The notes: generated by a model not told the origin, from the letters alone. 64,000 bases of DNA from Cyanoderma ruficeps (GCA_008694505.1 VZDJ01007755.1:16962897-17026896); one strand, 5' to 3'; counted from the first letter of the stretch, positions 13,933 through 26,620 are shown. Program-made: numbers and translations.

Positions 13933-16728
13933 CACCCTGAGTATACATGTGAAAGCAAGTTGTTACTTATGTAAATTCATGGCCAACATCAACATTTTTA
14001 CAGCTGTTTTTCCTGGCCTCTTCACAGCTGAGCAAGAGACCTGTAGATTAAATCCAATTCTTTACCAAAAATAGTCTCTCCAATCAGGCAGATAAGGACA
14101 GTCATCCCACAGTTATTCAGGAATAGGTATACTCATTTTTCTAACACATTCAGAATTTGGTTAAATAAGACACGAAACTATAACTCTTCTCTAATGCAAG
14201 TTAGCCATTTCTCTATAAATACTAAATTAATTATGGACTGCAAAGGTTTTGTTTCCTTTGTACATTTGTGTGTAAATGGTGTGAAATGTACCATCATAGC
14301 AAAAGCTCCATACTCTTTAAATGCGAATACACAGACCATTCTGGGAGAAAAACACACATTATAGCTTTGCATAAGCATTTATTATAGTTTTAAAAGAGGT
14401 GTTTTCTCTTGCATTTAAATATATGTCATTTACACCACTCTGCCATGGGAAGAGAGAACCACCTCAGAGTGCAAAGAAAGGTTCTTTACTTCTCCCCTCT
14501 TAAGTAAACCATCATGCTTTTCCTTCAGTGACCAAAGACATTTCCATTTTCCCTGGCCAAGGTGGTATCTCCAGACACATTGCATGGTTTTTGGTTGAAA
14601 TGTAAAAGGACAGAAGTTTACCTCAAATCTCTGTCAATAATTCTATTATTCTATGAAATGAGGTCTGAGGAGACTGCATTCAAGTATCTTTCTCTTAGAA
14701 AAATCACAATATATTTTCTTTGGATCCTCCATCTCTCACACTGCTAGTTTAGAACTCTAGGTCTCCTAACACAGTCTATTAGAATAATTAGTTTAACTTG
14801 ACTCTTTACCTTGAACTAAGCCATTCAACAGCAAAATAAAGCTTGTATCTGTGAATGACCCAAACAAGTCCCTATCCTTTTTTGCCATAGAATATAATAG
14901 CAATAGGCAGTGTTCAAAACATAAGAACATTCCTCAGTCTTATTAAAATCATAATACACTACTCTTCATTAAAGGATGGGCAGAAGAATAGAACAGTAAA
15001 GAACAGTGATAATCAGTTAAAAGCTCTGTTAAGTAAAAATAAGTTTATTCACAGAAACAGAGAAGAAATTACAAAAGGGACAACCTACAGGGATAGGTAA
15101 GCCAGTAAAAACTGCAAGTAGATAACTGCAAGCCTCATTTCCAAAACAAAGAACATCAGAACCTGAACATTATCCTTCACGTGGCTATATGGTGGAATTG
15201 CATTTAACTATTTACTCCCCAGTTTGATATCAAAGTGTTAAAAGGGGACATTTCTCTTAAAACAATTTTCTGCTTATATATTTAGTTTGGAGCTATTTTT
15301 TCTGGCACACATAATGACAGAATGGACACAAGATTCACCAATGCATTGTCTGATCTCTGCACACTGGCTGAAAAGAACACAGTTTATGTAATTTATTCCA
15401 GATCAGAAAGGGAGTGTGACAACACAGAGAATAGACCACATTTTCAACAAGCATTTCTTAATGAGAAATTTATCAGTCTCTCTCAGCATGAACTGCAGTT
15501 TTGAACAGGGAGGACAGAATTGTTTTAATGAATTCATCCTGAGGCTAGCCTCCTTCCAGGCATATGGCCTCAAAATACACTTGTTTCTGTCTTTGGGGCA
15601 AAGGATTAGCTATGAATCATAAAACAGTTCTGCTTTCTGGCTGTTGTTAATTTGCCAGTCAACTTCTTCCAGAGGTGGAATTTCTCAAAGAAAATTCCAT
15701 CTGCAGTTGCAAATTTCTGGTTCTTTCCCCCCTTGCCATGTTTCTTTACAAAACCTCAATCTCCCACGGTTTATTCAGATAATCATTTGGAGCAGGAAAA
15801 GCTATTTTATCATCCAGCCTCCGTTCCTCTTTTCATAATTGCAACAAAAAAAGCACAACCTCCTTCTTTCCACACTTGGCTGGTTTTCCTCTACATATGG
15901 AGTGTGTTCAGCTAGAATATGGCAACCAGGGAAAAACTGCAACCCACATACTGAATCATCACATAAGAATGAGTATGTCCAGAAAAATAAAACATACGGA
16001 CACACATACAACTCAACAGAAAGGTGCTGGAGGACATGTCATTGAAAACTGCAGTTCCCAAATCTCACTAATTAACAAAATAAAAAGTAGATGTTATTGA
16101 GTGAAATAACAAGTATCTCCTTTTTATGCATGCTTTATTTTAGCCTTGAAAAAGGTCTAAAATTAATAGTACTGGGCTTATTCCAAGTTTCCTCAGAGTA
16201 GGTGTTCAATTATGAATGTGAATCTAGACAGACTGATTTTAGACAATGCAACGATGTCAATCCACCAGGTATCATTATTACCCTTTGATGCTCAATCTTC
16301 CATCCCAGACAGGCCAAACAACCTCTCAGGGAATCACTCAAGCTTTGCAGCCTTCCTATTAACATATGCCCAGTGATGCCTCAATCACCAGACCATTCCT
16401 GTTGCCCTCCACCAACATGACAAGAGCAGCAGAGAGCTGCCAGCAGCAGAACTCACGGAGTCTCTCTGTTGATGTGTGTGACTGGATGGGCAACCAGCAC
16501 ATATTTCTGAGGATATACAGTAAGCACATCTGGCACATAGCAGAAAAATGGCCAGAAAGAAGCCAGTGGAAAGCAGGTGACCAAAACAGTTCAGGCTGCC
16601 AGTAGCCTGTTCTTTGACGATCTTTTTGCAAAGGTCTTGGGCCAGATTAATTGTTTCAGGAAGCTGTACCTTACCAATAGGTAATACTGCCAAGTTTTAT
16701 GTGTTTTGTACCACCCCACTTTACAACC
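13933..16728. other. Non-coding DNA, nothing recognised
   Basis: AT-rich unique-looking sequence. The open frames are short and overlap on both strands, and I see no splice-framed or repeat-derived segment I can defend. A string at 14640-14655 resembles the CR1 terminal octamer but lacks the adjacent CR1 body. Confidence 0.6.
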
Positions 16729-16732
16729 AACA

Positions 16733-16806
16733 ACAGAATCATTCAGGTTGGAAGGGATCTCCGAAGGTCAACCAGTCCAAATTCACACTCTTGGCAGGGC
16801 CACGTT
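16733..16806 (-). mobile_element. CR1 LINE 3' end fragment
   Basis: The plus strand shows the complement of a CR1 3' terminus: AGAATCATTCAGGTTGGAAG, then GGGATCTCCGAAGGTCAACC, then AGTCCAA and GGCAGGG. CR1 retrotransposons end in an ATTCTATG-type octamer and are nearly always 5' truncated, so a 70-bp 3' stub in minus orientation is typical. No coding part remains. Confidence 0.85.
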
Positions 16807-19800
16807 TGAAATCCCATTAAAACAACACATATTATGATGTATTTTGGTTCGTGGCTGATCTGCATTGATAGTTTTGACTTATTATCCTGTCAAATTTGTG
16901 AGGTTCTCAGTGATTCTCAGCTAGAATACAATGAATCAAGAACTGAAGGTCCATTTGTTAAAAATAAAAAACCCAAAGAACAAAACACCTTTTGTTAAAG
17001 GAAATTATATGTTTTATCGATGCAAATACTTCATCTGTTTCTCAACATGCAGTTTTTGCAATTTGGACAAACTACTAGTGACTGGCCTATAAAATAAAGA
17101 TCCAGTTGTGTCAAGGTTATACACTGAGGTTCATGCTGTTCTTGTTTATATAGTGAATCAGAATAGAGAACACGAGCTTAAAATATCAGTATCATCCTAC
17201 ATAAGAAGTATCAAAACTATGCAGCATCTGTTGCATTCCTCTCTCTTTTTCAGCCCTAAACCTCTGAACTGCATGTCATTGAATTAGAAGTTGAGCCCAT
17301 TTTCACAGGAAGATTCAATTAAAAAGCATCTGGAAGAACACTGTCTTTTACTGAAACTAAGTCCCAGATCCAATTCTAATTTATTAGACTGCAGGGACAG
17401 CATCCTTTAAACATGTTAATCAAAAGCAAACATGGGTTTTTTTGCTTTCAAACAGACATCAAAGCAACAATGTTAGGATGAATTTTCAACTCTTCTGAAT
17501 CTACAGGTTATGTAGATCTGCCTTTTCCAGCAGGACAGTCTCTGGCAACACACATACAACTTCACAAGTTCAACTCAGCAGTTAATCTGGCTGGCTTTAG
17601 CACATAATCAGAAATGGATTTACTACAGTGACAGCAAAAGGAGCTGAAAACCTACACTGCACTGTGCAGGGGAGTGCTTAACTCTTACTGCAAGCATGGC
17701 CTCCCTCTTTCTACACCAAATCCACATGAGAACTGGACTAACCCCTAAGCCAAGCTTGACAGAAAGCCAGTCAGCTGTGCTGCAGATGAAAACCGAGCAT
17801 CTGTCTGCACAGACACCAGACACAAGACTTCCCTCAATAAAACAGCCAAGCTGGACAGTCAACAAGCAACACTGTTCATTATGATGGCTGAGAACAGCCA
17901 GAAGAATCCTTTTTTTTTCCCCTTCCTTCTCAGGCTTTTCTGCCACAAGGTCGTATCTGCTGTTTAAAATTAAACTGGGAGTTTTTGTAGTGGTGGCCTT
18001 TGTTTAAAAGCTTCTAAGGCATACTGTTCTGAATAACATTACGAGTGGCATATCTACTACCCACTAAGAACTTCTGGGCTATAAAGGCCAACTGTGAACA
18101 CAAAATACCAGCATAAATCATCTCAGCCAGTCAGTCATTAAAAAAAAAAAAGAATCTTCTTTAAAGACCCACTAATGTATTGGATCAGTAAGATATTAGA
18201 CCTCAGCATTCTTAATTCATGTCCTTTTTTCTTTCTTACATGTATATATATGTACATGCACAAACATACACACTATCCTTTATAGCTTTAAGTACTCTGA
18301 AGGAGGCAACTGCCTCCTATGTATTTTCCATGCAGCACCCAAAACACTTTCAGACATGCAGTAATAAAGAAGACTATTACTAAGTTCATGCAGCAAAACA
18401 AAACAAAAAAAATCTGTATGTTTAGATACCCTGTCATTTCATAGCTCTTGACACAAAAGTTTGTGACAGCTAATGTTTTAATCTTCATGCCCTTGAAATC
18501 CAGCTCACCTTCCACATCTGCTATAATCATGATTGTTATTTCACCTTCTTCCTCTAAGTCCACAGTCTGGCAGGCAAGTCATTTTCATGCTACTCAAAAG
18601 GCTTGGATATTGACTGCTGACTCTCCTACTGGAAAAAAAAATATGGCAGGCACTGTCAAACTTTATTGAAACTGCTGCAAAAGGGACTGTGAGGATATGC
18701 ATATTTTTCACTCTGAACTTCTGCTTTAAATATCCCATTGGTAGTTCTGTGTGCCTCTGTTGGAGGCATTAAAGTGTTCTTGGGTGACTTTGCCTTTCTC
18801 AACCTCCTCCTCTACATTTTCTTCAAAACTGTTCCTCTGTGGGGTGGTACTGATCACTTGGCTAATCCACCTAATTTCTTATTGTTCTCACAACCAGAAA
18901 TTTCCCTCTAAGAGGTTAAGATTCAAAAGAGTAACAACAGTATCTTAACATCCTATCATACATATTAATTTTTGAAAGCATTTTTTATAAGAATAGGAAA
19001 CCACCTGTGTTCTTAAATGTCACATACAACATGACTGGTAGGAAGCTGTTTCCCTCTTCTTGGTTCAGTGCATTGCAGTTGTAAAAATCAAGATCTATTT
19101 CTCAGTCTTCCCAAAGGAATCACCTAATTGCACTAAGAATTGATTCTGCATAAGTGGTTTAAAGAAATTACAGGATTAGGCTTCCTTTATGAAACAGCTG
19201 TTCTCAAAGTGGACTTAAAGTGTAAAAGAGCAGGAGAATAAACCCACCCAATACTGCAAAGCAACACAGAGTTTGGGAGACTTCCTGGGGAGCCACAGGG
19301 AGATGGTCAGTGAGGCAGGAACAAAAGCAGTAAAAGTAGATGGCTTGTTCTCCTGAATGGCAAAACTAAGATGCAATCGTACTGTGAAACACATTATCAC
19401 CAAGGAGACAGTAGAGAACTACTGGCAGTGAAGTACTGTACCAGCAGTAAAAGGACACAGGGCTCAGGACAGGGAATAGAGCACTTGGCTCTCTGCAAAT
19501 CCCAAATCAAGCCATCAAGACAAAGTTTTTTAACATAGGCTCTTCATTCTGAGCATGGGTAGGCAAGAGTAGTATTTATAAAACTTTGCTGTGAACAGCT
19601 GTATTTCACCAGGGATTCCAGTGTAAAGAGGTAGTCACCCAGATTCCTTACAGCATCAGAAGCAGCTGAGCTCAGCTATCTGCATTTGCTGTTCCTTACC
19701 ATTACACTGTCTCTTTGAAGTGGGTATGCTGGAGAAAGAGCTTGAATCTCTCTAAGCCCAGAATGCTGTGCCACGCTTCACTTTTTTAATAAGTGATCAT

Positions 19801-21288
19801 TTCCTCTTTAGTAGAAAGACTGTGGAGATCAGGCTCACAGTAATTTCCAAACACTCTTCTAATTACTCAATTACTCCTGAGTGATAACACAAGGGACAGT
19901 ACAACTCAGAATATACACAAGTCTCCCTAAGCATTGGCATTACAATTGCATATGACTCTATATTTTAAAAGACAGCTGTAAATAATGCAAGGGGGGGAAA
20001 GGAGTGGCGTAAGGGAATTCTACCAAATTAAAAGCATAATTTAACTATCACACTCACAGAAAAATTGTCCTTAGTTTTCCTTATGCATACAGGCCTGGGA
20101 GTCTGTAAGAAAGCAAGTTTTGAAGTTGGAGGCAGCATTATAAAAAAAAGTGATGGGGAGGGACAAATCCTAATATCTCTCAAATCTGCAGAATGCTACA
20201 GGTAAAATGTTTCATGTGCACATTAATACTTCTCTGTGAAGCCAGACTGAAATTTAGTATGGCTCTAGAGAAAAACAGCAGCATAAACAGAGCCTTTCAA
20301 AAAAGGCTACTGATTTCTGAAATTTTGGTGCTGTACGCTCCATTCAACAGAGAAATCAGTGCTGCAGAGGGAGGTGCAGCAGAATCTGGTGCAAAAGGAC
20401 AGAAGAACCAGGAAAGTGTTCAGCAGCTTAAAATAGCCATCTAAAGAAGCTTCACACTGTAGGTGCTAGGGAAATATTATCACTTTTGGTGAGACACACA
20501 GATGAATCATTTTAAAAAGGAAGACTATTAATAGAGTACGTTTCAGACCACAGCTACATTCAGTAACTAACTTCTTCACATGCCTCAAAGTGCTCTGATC
20601 AGATCACATCAAGGGTCTTGAAAAGAGCTAATTACAGACACTGGTGGAGACAGAGAACAACAGGATCTCTGCACAGCCTTTCACAAAACTAGTCACTCCA
20701 GGCTTGTTCATGGAACCAGTACAACAGATGTCTGGTAATCTCTTAAGTAACAGTATCTTAGGTCTGCCCACACTGTTTTCTGTTCATAGCTCCAGCAGTT
20801 TGAAAAACTATCTCAAAATAACCTCTCCAGAACCTTACTTGAGAAATATTAATCAGTTGTATCTCATCATACTGACTCAGGTTGCTCCCTACCTTCTTAC
20901 TCTTCTAGTGATTTTATGTCACAACATATAGTTCTTCCTACCTTTTATATTTTATGAACATTTTTTTAATTAGTGTACTCTAACTGCTAAAAAATTAAAT
21001 GCAAATTAACCAAAGCACTTGACAGTATACGATGCAAGATTTTCAGGTCAAGTACATGGAGGTTTTTTACTAAACATCTGAGGTGCCATGGAACTTAAAA
21101 TGCTAACTCAATGAGAAAAACATTAAATACACTTCAGTGAAAGTAGTCATTTACACAATTCTCTACGGTCTCTCAAGTCCCAAAAGAATTTCACAGAAGT
21201 TGTGACATTATTGTGTGACAGAATAAGACAAGAGAAACCAGCTCACCAGGCTTTAGCAGTCATCCAAACCAAACCTAATTACATTTTA
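16807..21288. other. Non-coding DNA, nothing recognised
   Basis: No gene, RNA gene or confident repeat is seen. Short simple tracts occur, such as an A-run near 18140 and an alternating purine-pyrimidine TATATG/ACACAC patch at 18238-18275. The longest frames (about 107 codons at 17623-17946, minus) resemble no known protein. Confidence 0.6.
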
Positions 21289-22067
21289 GAATCACAGAAT
21301 CATAGAATGATTTAGGTCAAAAAAGATCTATACGATCATTGAGTCCAAGCATCAACGCAGCACTGTCAAGTTCACCACTAAACCATGTCTCTAAGTGCCA
21401 TGACTACACTTCTTTTAAATACCTCCAAGGCTGGTGACTCAGCAGCTTCCCTGGGCAGGCTGTTACAATGCTGGACAAACCTTCCAATGCAGAATTTTTT
21501 CCCAGTATCCAATCTAAACCTCCCCTGGTGAAAGTTGAGGCCATTTCCTCTTCTCTGTCACTTGTTACCTGGCAGAAGAGATGAACACCCATCTAGCAAG
21601 TGGTCCCCTCTGAGCCTCTTCAGGCTAAGCAATCCCGCCTCCCTCAGCCACTCCTCATAGCACTGGTTTTTCCGAACCATCATCAGCTCTGTTGCCCATC
21701 TCCGGACATGCTCCAGCACCTCAATGCCCTTCCTGAATTGAGGGGCCCAAAACAGAACACAGGATTAAAGGCGCAGCCTCATCCAGTGCTGAAAACAGAG
21801 GGACAATTGCTGCTGTGGTCCTGCTGGCTACAGGATACGATACAAGCCAGGATACCACTGGCCATCTTGGCCACCTGGATACACACTAGCCCATGTTTAG
21901 CTGGCTGTCAACCAATACCCCAGGGTCCTTTTCCACTGGGTACATTTCCAGCCACTATTCCCAAGGCTGTAGTGTTCCACAGGGTTATCATGACCCAGAA
22001 GAAGGACTTGGCACTTTACCACATTAAACCTCACACAATTGGCATTGGCCCATCAATCCAGCCTGTA
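21289..22067 (-). mobile_element. CR1 LINE, 3' portion with ORF2 tail
   Basis: This is the longest CR1 copy here, about 780 bp in minus orientation. Reading the plus strand, it starts at the CR1 3' terminus (AATCACAGAATCATAGAATG). It then passes the 3' UTR landmarks (CACTAAACCATGTC, TTTTAAATACCTCCAAGG, CCTGGGCAGGCTGTT, TCCAATCTAAACCTCCCCTG) and enters the ORF2 3' end (CACCTCAATGCCCTTC, TTGAGGGGCCCAAAAC, CCCAGGGTCCTTTTC). Minus-strand translation still gives the ORF2-like GVLVDSQLNMG, interrupted by stops and frameshifts, so the reverse transcriptase is dead. It is 5' truncated near the CCATCAATCCAGCCTG motif, where a local tandem duplication begins. The 176-codon plus-strand frame here is antisense to CR1 and not a gene. 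Confidence 0.95.
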
Positions 22068-22174
22068 ATTTCTGTAAGAACTCCATACTTCTGTTTGATA
22101 CTTCCAAGCCAACATCAATCCAGCCTGTAATTTCTGTAAGAACTCCATACTTCTGTTTGATACTTCCAAGCCAA
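22051..22174. repeat. Exact 62-bp tandem duplication
   Basis: Positions 22051-22112 and 22113-22174 are the same 62 bases with no difference seen, each starting CATCAATCCAGCCTG and ending CTTCCAAGCCAA. The first 17 or so bases are the broken end of the neighbouring CR1, so the duplication arose after that insertion. Perfect identity implies a recent event or an assembly artefact. Confidence 0.97.
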
Positions 22175-25129
22175 CAACAACAGTGTACAAAATTTGGCTG
22201 TCCCTGTTGTGAATAAATTCTGTTCCAAATTTCTGTCCTCTACAAGTTCCTCCAAAAGATATCCTGTGTTTTTTACTTCTGGATTAGAAAAACAGTAATG
22301 ATTCTATTTAATTATTAAGAGCCTAATACTGCTGGATAGTTCACCAAAGCACCTTCAAAGAATGGCTCCTTGGTTTTGGAGGTCATCTTCACCACCTACC
22401 TGCAAATTCAAATCCATTAACAGGAACTATAGTAGCTTGCTCAAAGCATGTAAGCTTTTGCAATGACTCACTGAAACTTCATTCACTTCTTATTATGTGA
22501 GGATATCTTCAGAGTTCTTAGAAACAAGATGTGTTTGGGTTATACAAGAAATAAAATTGGTCCATGAATGTATCTCCACATGGAATACCGCATGAAACAA
22601 AATGATCAGGTCTTGAATTTTTAAAAAATAAAACCTGAAACCACATTAGGCAAAAGTGTTTTGAATACATATTTTTACAAGCAATACTCTTCTCAACACA
22701 TTAAGGAAAGTAATGACCAGACAGGATTTGAGGAAAGTCAACAATTTGGAAAAAAATAACACATTAATTGTAAAAGTTTAGTGTTGTTTTATGACTGCTG
22801 CTGTAATCTGTTTCAGGATATTAGAGATATCTTAATTGCTCACTATTATCTAATGAACTCCAGTTCACAGGACTAATTCTCTGAAAGACATGATTGTTAG
22901 AATGCCAAGGCTTATTACTCCTTCATTTGTTTGCTTTCCCAATAGTTCTCCTCCTCACAATTATGTTTTAGAAAGAAAAGAAAATGCATCTTTTGCATTA
23001 CGTGTAAGAAATTATTATGCAAGAATAGGCAAAGAACATTCATCTCTAAGAGGCTGCTCTTCCAGGGTATAAAGCCAAATATCTGAAATGTTTTTTTTAT
23101 GTTATTGATTTCACAGTCCTTTTTTGGCAAGAGTCAAGATGTGATGCCTTAATATCATGTCCAAGCTCCATGTTTTGTTAATTACATCCTACCTAGCTAA
23201 ATGCCCCCTGTAGTTTCAATTAGACATGGTATTCTTCCTCACTTCCCGTCCTGATTATTGTGCACTGTTGCTAAGCACTAGTTAACAGTTGCCACATTTA
23301 CCCAAAGTTGGCTGCCTTGCAGTGGTCATTCAAAGAATTAAATGCAAAACATATGGTACAGAACCATACAAAGCAAAAAAAGCACTTTTAAAAACCACAT
23401 GTTTAATATAAAAGGTACTACAAAGCTGGTTATGCCACTGGAAGTAAAGTCCTTGCAGTCCTATGCCCACTCCAAATTTCCTAGAAGCACTGAAAATTAG
23501 AGAGAAATGCCTTCAATCTTTTTTTCAGCTTCCACTAAAAGGTTTCTTAGAGTATATTTTTGACATTATACTGAGTCTAGCTTTCCACTGAATAAAGAGC
23601 CCAGCATCCATAGTGTGACTGGCTTCAAAGTATTGACATTTTTCCCTTAAAAAAATAGCTTAATTCTCTATATCCCATAGCAACTAATTAGAGTCTTCTA
23701 AATTGGACTCCAAATTTTCTTTACCTTGTATCTGCACAATACTTTGGACATGACTTGTTGAACCATCAAATATCAATGCCAGTAGCTATGTGTTTCAAAA
23801 GACCTTGAACCAAATGTGCTTTTCTTGAGTACTAGACAAACTTTTCACACAGTCAGATCACCCCTCCTTTCATCTGTGATGTCCTCATGCAATCTTAAGA
23901 AACTTCATGTAATTTAATTTTCCCAGTAAAAGCTCAGTAATCAGCTTGCCTATTACTGCTTATTTCCTTCAGTGTTACATCCTGGGCTTAAAAACTACCT
24001 TACCAAAAAATCCTCGCTATTTATGATTGCTACATTAGCTACAGCCAAACCCAACCAATAAAAATTCCTGGCTTTACAAATTGTTTCTTAAAGCTGATTT
24101 TTTTTTAATGTTAAACACCTTAGAAAAAAAATGTTTTGCACAAACACTACTAACAGTAAGGAAAATATACACTGTATTTTTAATCTGTATTTACAGATGG
24201 TGACTTAAACCTTTAGGGCTCGGAACCAAATCATTTAAACAGGTAGGCACATACTGAGCATTATTCATTGACTTTCTGGATCATTTTGTTGGGAATATTT
24301 GAGAATACATCAGAAAAAGTTTGCATATGTACAAAATCCACCAATGTTAAAAACGACAAATAACTAAACATTTCTCAACAGCTCAGAGAACACTCACACA
24401 TTCCCTATTCCTTTGCAAAGAGGTATTTAACAAGCTAATCCTCCAGCTTCCTAAGTGCTTTTGTTGTACTCACAAGCAAATTCTACAGGATAAAGTTTAA
24501 AATTTATAAAGATGTTTTTAATCCACTAGCACGTATGTAATAAGGTTTTCAACCAACATAAGACCCATCGTTGTTTCTCCTCAGAGGACATATACCTTAA
24601 TAAAAACCAAACTTTGGTGTGCTTTACAGTATTTAAAAGTGCTGAAAGCTTTACGTGTCTCAGAAGCCACATGTATAACTATACCCGCAACTGAACTATG
24701 CACCTATTTGCTTCACCTCTCAGACAACAGTAATAATTGTAAAAATAAATTAAATCTAAAAAAACCTCAGTAATTCCTAGTCAGGAAAAAAAGACACATT
24801 TTCTTCTCAGCAGCATTTTATTTCCATCTTTTAAAAAAGCTCTTCATAACAAGGTATCAATGAAGTATGAAGAATATGAAGCATTATTTTAATAATACTT
24901 AAAGAATCACTCAGTGAAAAAGTCTGAAGAGGCAGCAATTCAAAGAAAGGTAAATGGAATAATGTAAAAAAAGGTCCTGCCTTCAGTGTATCCAAAGCAA
25001 ACATGCTGACAAGCAGCAGTCATGGGAAATATTTTTCCATGGAGTCTCCCCCACTTCAAACACATCTAACCATTGATAATTCCTAAATTTCAGAATGAGG
25101 ATGAATATTTACAGGCTTGGGGCCTAAAC
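22175..25129. other. Non-coding DNA up to CpG island
   Basis: AT-rich, mostly unique-looking sequence with no supported gene or repeat. If the donor at 26138 is real, this is the 5' part of intron 1 of a minus-strand gene. G+C rises sharply only after about 25.13 kb. Confidence 0.6.
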
Positions 25130-25529
25130 AAACAGCAACGCTTGGCCTACCCGCTGAGCTGGCCGAAATCCTATGGTGTACACAAAGTTTTTATCTTTCG
25201 GAGGTTTCGGGAAGCGCTGGGAGGGAAGGGCCGGACCCGGCGGTACCTAAAGGCCCCTGCGTACATCTGTCAGCTGCCGCGGGGAGCCGCCGCCGGCTTC
25301 ATCCCAGCCGCTCTTTCCCCGTTCTACCTTTACTTCCCAAGAGCAAAGCAGCCGTGTCGGTCAGCTGCCCCCTGAGGTGGAAGCATCACGGCCGGGCCAC
25401 CGCTGACACGGCCCGCGGGGCAGCGCGGCCGCCACCGCGCGTCGGGGCCGCCGCGTCTCCCGGGGACACGGCCGTCCCTCCGCCACAGCGACAGCCCCTC
25501 ATCCCCGCGAAGGGGGACCGGCGCCCTGT

Positions 25530-25547
25530 CCCCCCCCCCCCCCCCCN
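25530..25547 (+). repeat. Poly-C run of 17 ending in assembly gap
   Basis: Seventeen C (G on the minus strand) end at a single N. Long C/G homopolymers in CpG islands are hard to sequence, so the true length and neighbouring bases are uncertain. Confidence 0.95.
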
Positions 25548-26137
25548 ACGTGTCCACAAGTGCCCCCAGACACCCCCGTCCCGCGGGCCACCCGCGGCCG
25601 GCGCTCCCCGCCGGGGGCGCAGCCTCCCGCGGGCGCGGAGGGCGAGGCGGCCGAGCCCCCCCTGCCGGCGGCCGCCCGCGTGGCAGCGCGGGGCGGGGGC
25701 GCGCACTCGCCACCGGCTCCCCGGCTGAGCCACCTGCACCCCCCGCGCCCGCCTCGTCCCGAGGCTCGGCTGCCCGCCGCCCGCCCGGCCACGGCGGCCG
25801 CTTTGCTCCCGCAGCCCCCCCGGCAAGGTTCTCCTGCCCCCGCCTTGCCCCATCCGCTTGGGTTATTCCCCCGGCCCCGCTCCAAGACGCCGGTAACAAA
25901 GGGCTGGAGCCCACCCAGGGGCGGGCGCCCGCAGCCCGCGGATGACATGGGCGCTGCCCGCCGCGCCGCTGGCAGCCCGCAGCCCGCCCCCGCCGCCCCC
26001 GGGGCTGCGCTCCGCGGGGTGACAACGCCGAGCGCGACTCCGCCAGCGGAGACGCCGCCGCCGCCCGATCCCGCTACCTTTGTGCCCTCCCAGAAACCGG
26101 CGAGAAAGCGAAGCAAAGCCCCGCGCCGCTCCCTTAC

Positions 26138-26410
26138 CTTGTGGGCAGAGAGAGAAAAAGTTGAAGCACTCTCCTTCTACACCTCCCTCACTTTTTTGTT
26201 TAAATTTAAATATTTGAAAATTTGGAGGTTTGTTTTGGATTTTTTTTTTAATAGCTCCTTCCCCGCACGCCGAGCACGGCGCTCAGGCAGTCCCTCCCGG
26301 CGCCCTCGGTGCCACCGGCTCGCTCTCTCTCTCCCTCCCTCCGGGTCTCGGTCTCTCTCTCTCTCGGCAAGAGGAGGGGAGGGGAGGCGAGGGGAGGAGA
26401 ATGGGGCGGA
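26138..26410 (-). other. Putative non-coding first exon (5' UTR) with splice donor
   Basis: On the minus strand the sequence reads CTGCCCACAAG followed by GTAAGGGAG, a consensus U1 donor, with the last exon base at 26138 and the intron starting at 26137. The start is unknown; I placed it arbitrarily near the GC box at 26403-26409. The exon body in transcript order is a pyrimidine-rich part (complement of 26371-26400), a GA-rich part (complement of the CT tract at 26322-26368), and an A/T-rich patch (about 26176-26258). The donor-proximal part ends in CTTTTTCTCTCTCTGCC. I see no start codon leading into a frame across the donor that I would call coding, so it is most likely 5' UTR. The rest of this gene would lie below position 1 or in small exons I could not identify. 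Confidence 0.5.
26322..26400 (+). repeat. CT-rich microsatellite plus G-rich tract
   Basis: CTCTCTCTCTCCCTCCCTCC and a second CT run (26351-26366) are followed at 26371-26400 by a G-rich tract. That tract has runs of four G and fits a G-quadruplex-type motif on the plus strand. Such tracts are common in CpG-island promoters and often nuclease sensitive; function here is inference. Confidence 0.75.
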
Positions 26411-26620
26411 CCCGCAGGTGCCGCCCCTCCTGCTCTGTCAGCGGGAGGAGAGGGGTCGGGGGCCGGCGAGCGCAGGGAGCGGCTGGTGGCCGCGGGAGTG
26501 CCGCGCTCAGGTGCGGGGGTGTCCGGCGGCCGCGTCCCCGGCCGTGCCCCAGGGCGACGGGGCTGGAAAGGGGGTGCCAGCGTCGTGTCAGGGACTGAGG
26601 TGATGGAACGGGCGCTCGTG

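Larger units (their letters stand above)
25130..26620 (-). promoter_or_regulatory. CpG island, probable promoter of a minus-strand gene
   Basis: About 1.5 kb is very G+C rich and packed with undepleted CpG, against AT-rich, CpG-poor flanks. This is the signature of an unmethylated vertebrate promoter. GC-box-like GGGGCGG strings occur near 25686-25692, 25919-25925 and 26403-26409. Direction is inferred from a consensus minus-strand donor ending an exon at 26138 (AAG|GTAAGG); a weaker minus donor lies near 26076. No clear TATA box is seen. Plus-strand initiation is also possible, since such islands are often bidirectional. Long frames on both strands (up to 347 codons) result from stop-poor GC-rich DNA and show no protein family. 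One N at 25547 means part of the island may be missing. Confidence 0.85.

Noticed and set aside
14640..14660. ATTCTATTATTCTATG, resembling the CR1 terminal repeat
   Set aside because: No adjacent CR1 3' UTR sequence; such AT-rich strings occur by chance.
21600..22130. 176-codon plus-strand open frame
   Set aside because: It is antisense to a CR1 element and extends into the 62-bp tandem duplication.
25330..26025. 231-codon minus-strand open frame and overlapping frames in the same island
   Set aside because: Same cause; the frames also read through the N at 25547 and the poly-G run.
25560..26603. 347-codon plus-strand open frame in the CpG island
   Set aside because: GC-rich DNA has few stop codons and long frames are open on both strands at once. 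The product is low-complexity P/A/R-rich with no domain, and the frame runs through the AT-rich block and the minus-strand donor.
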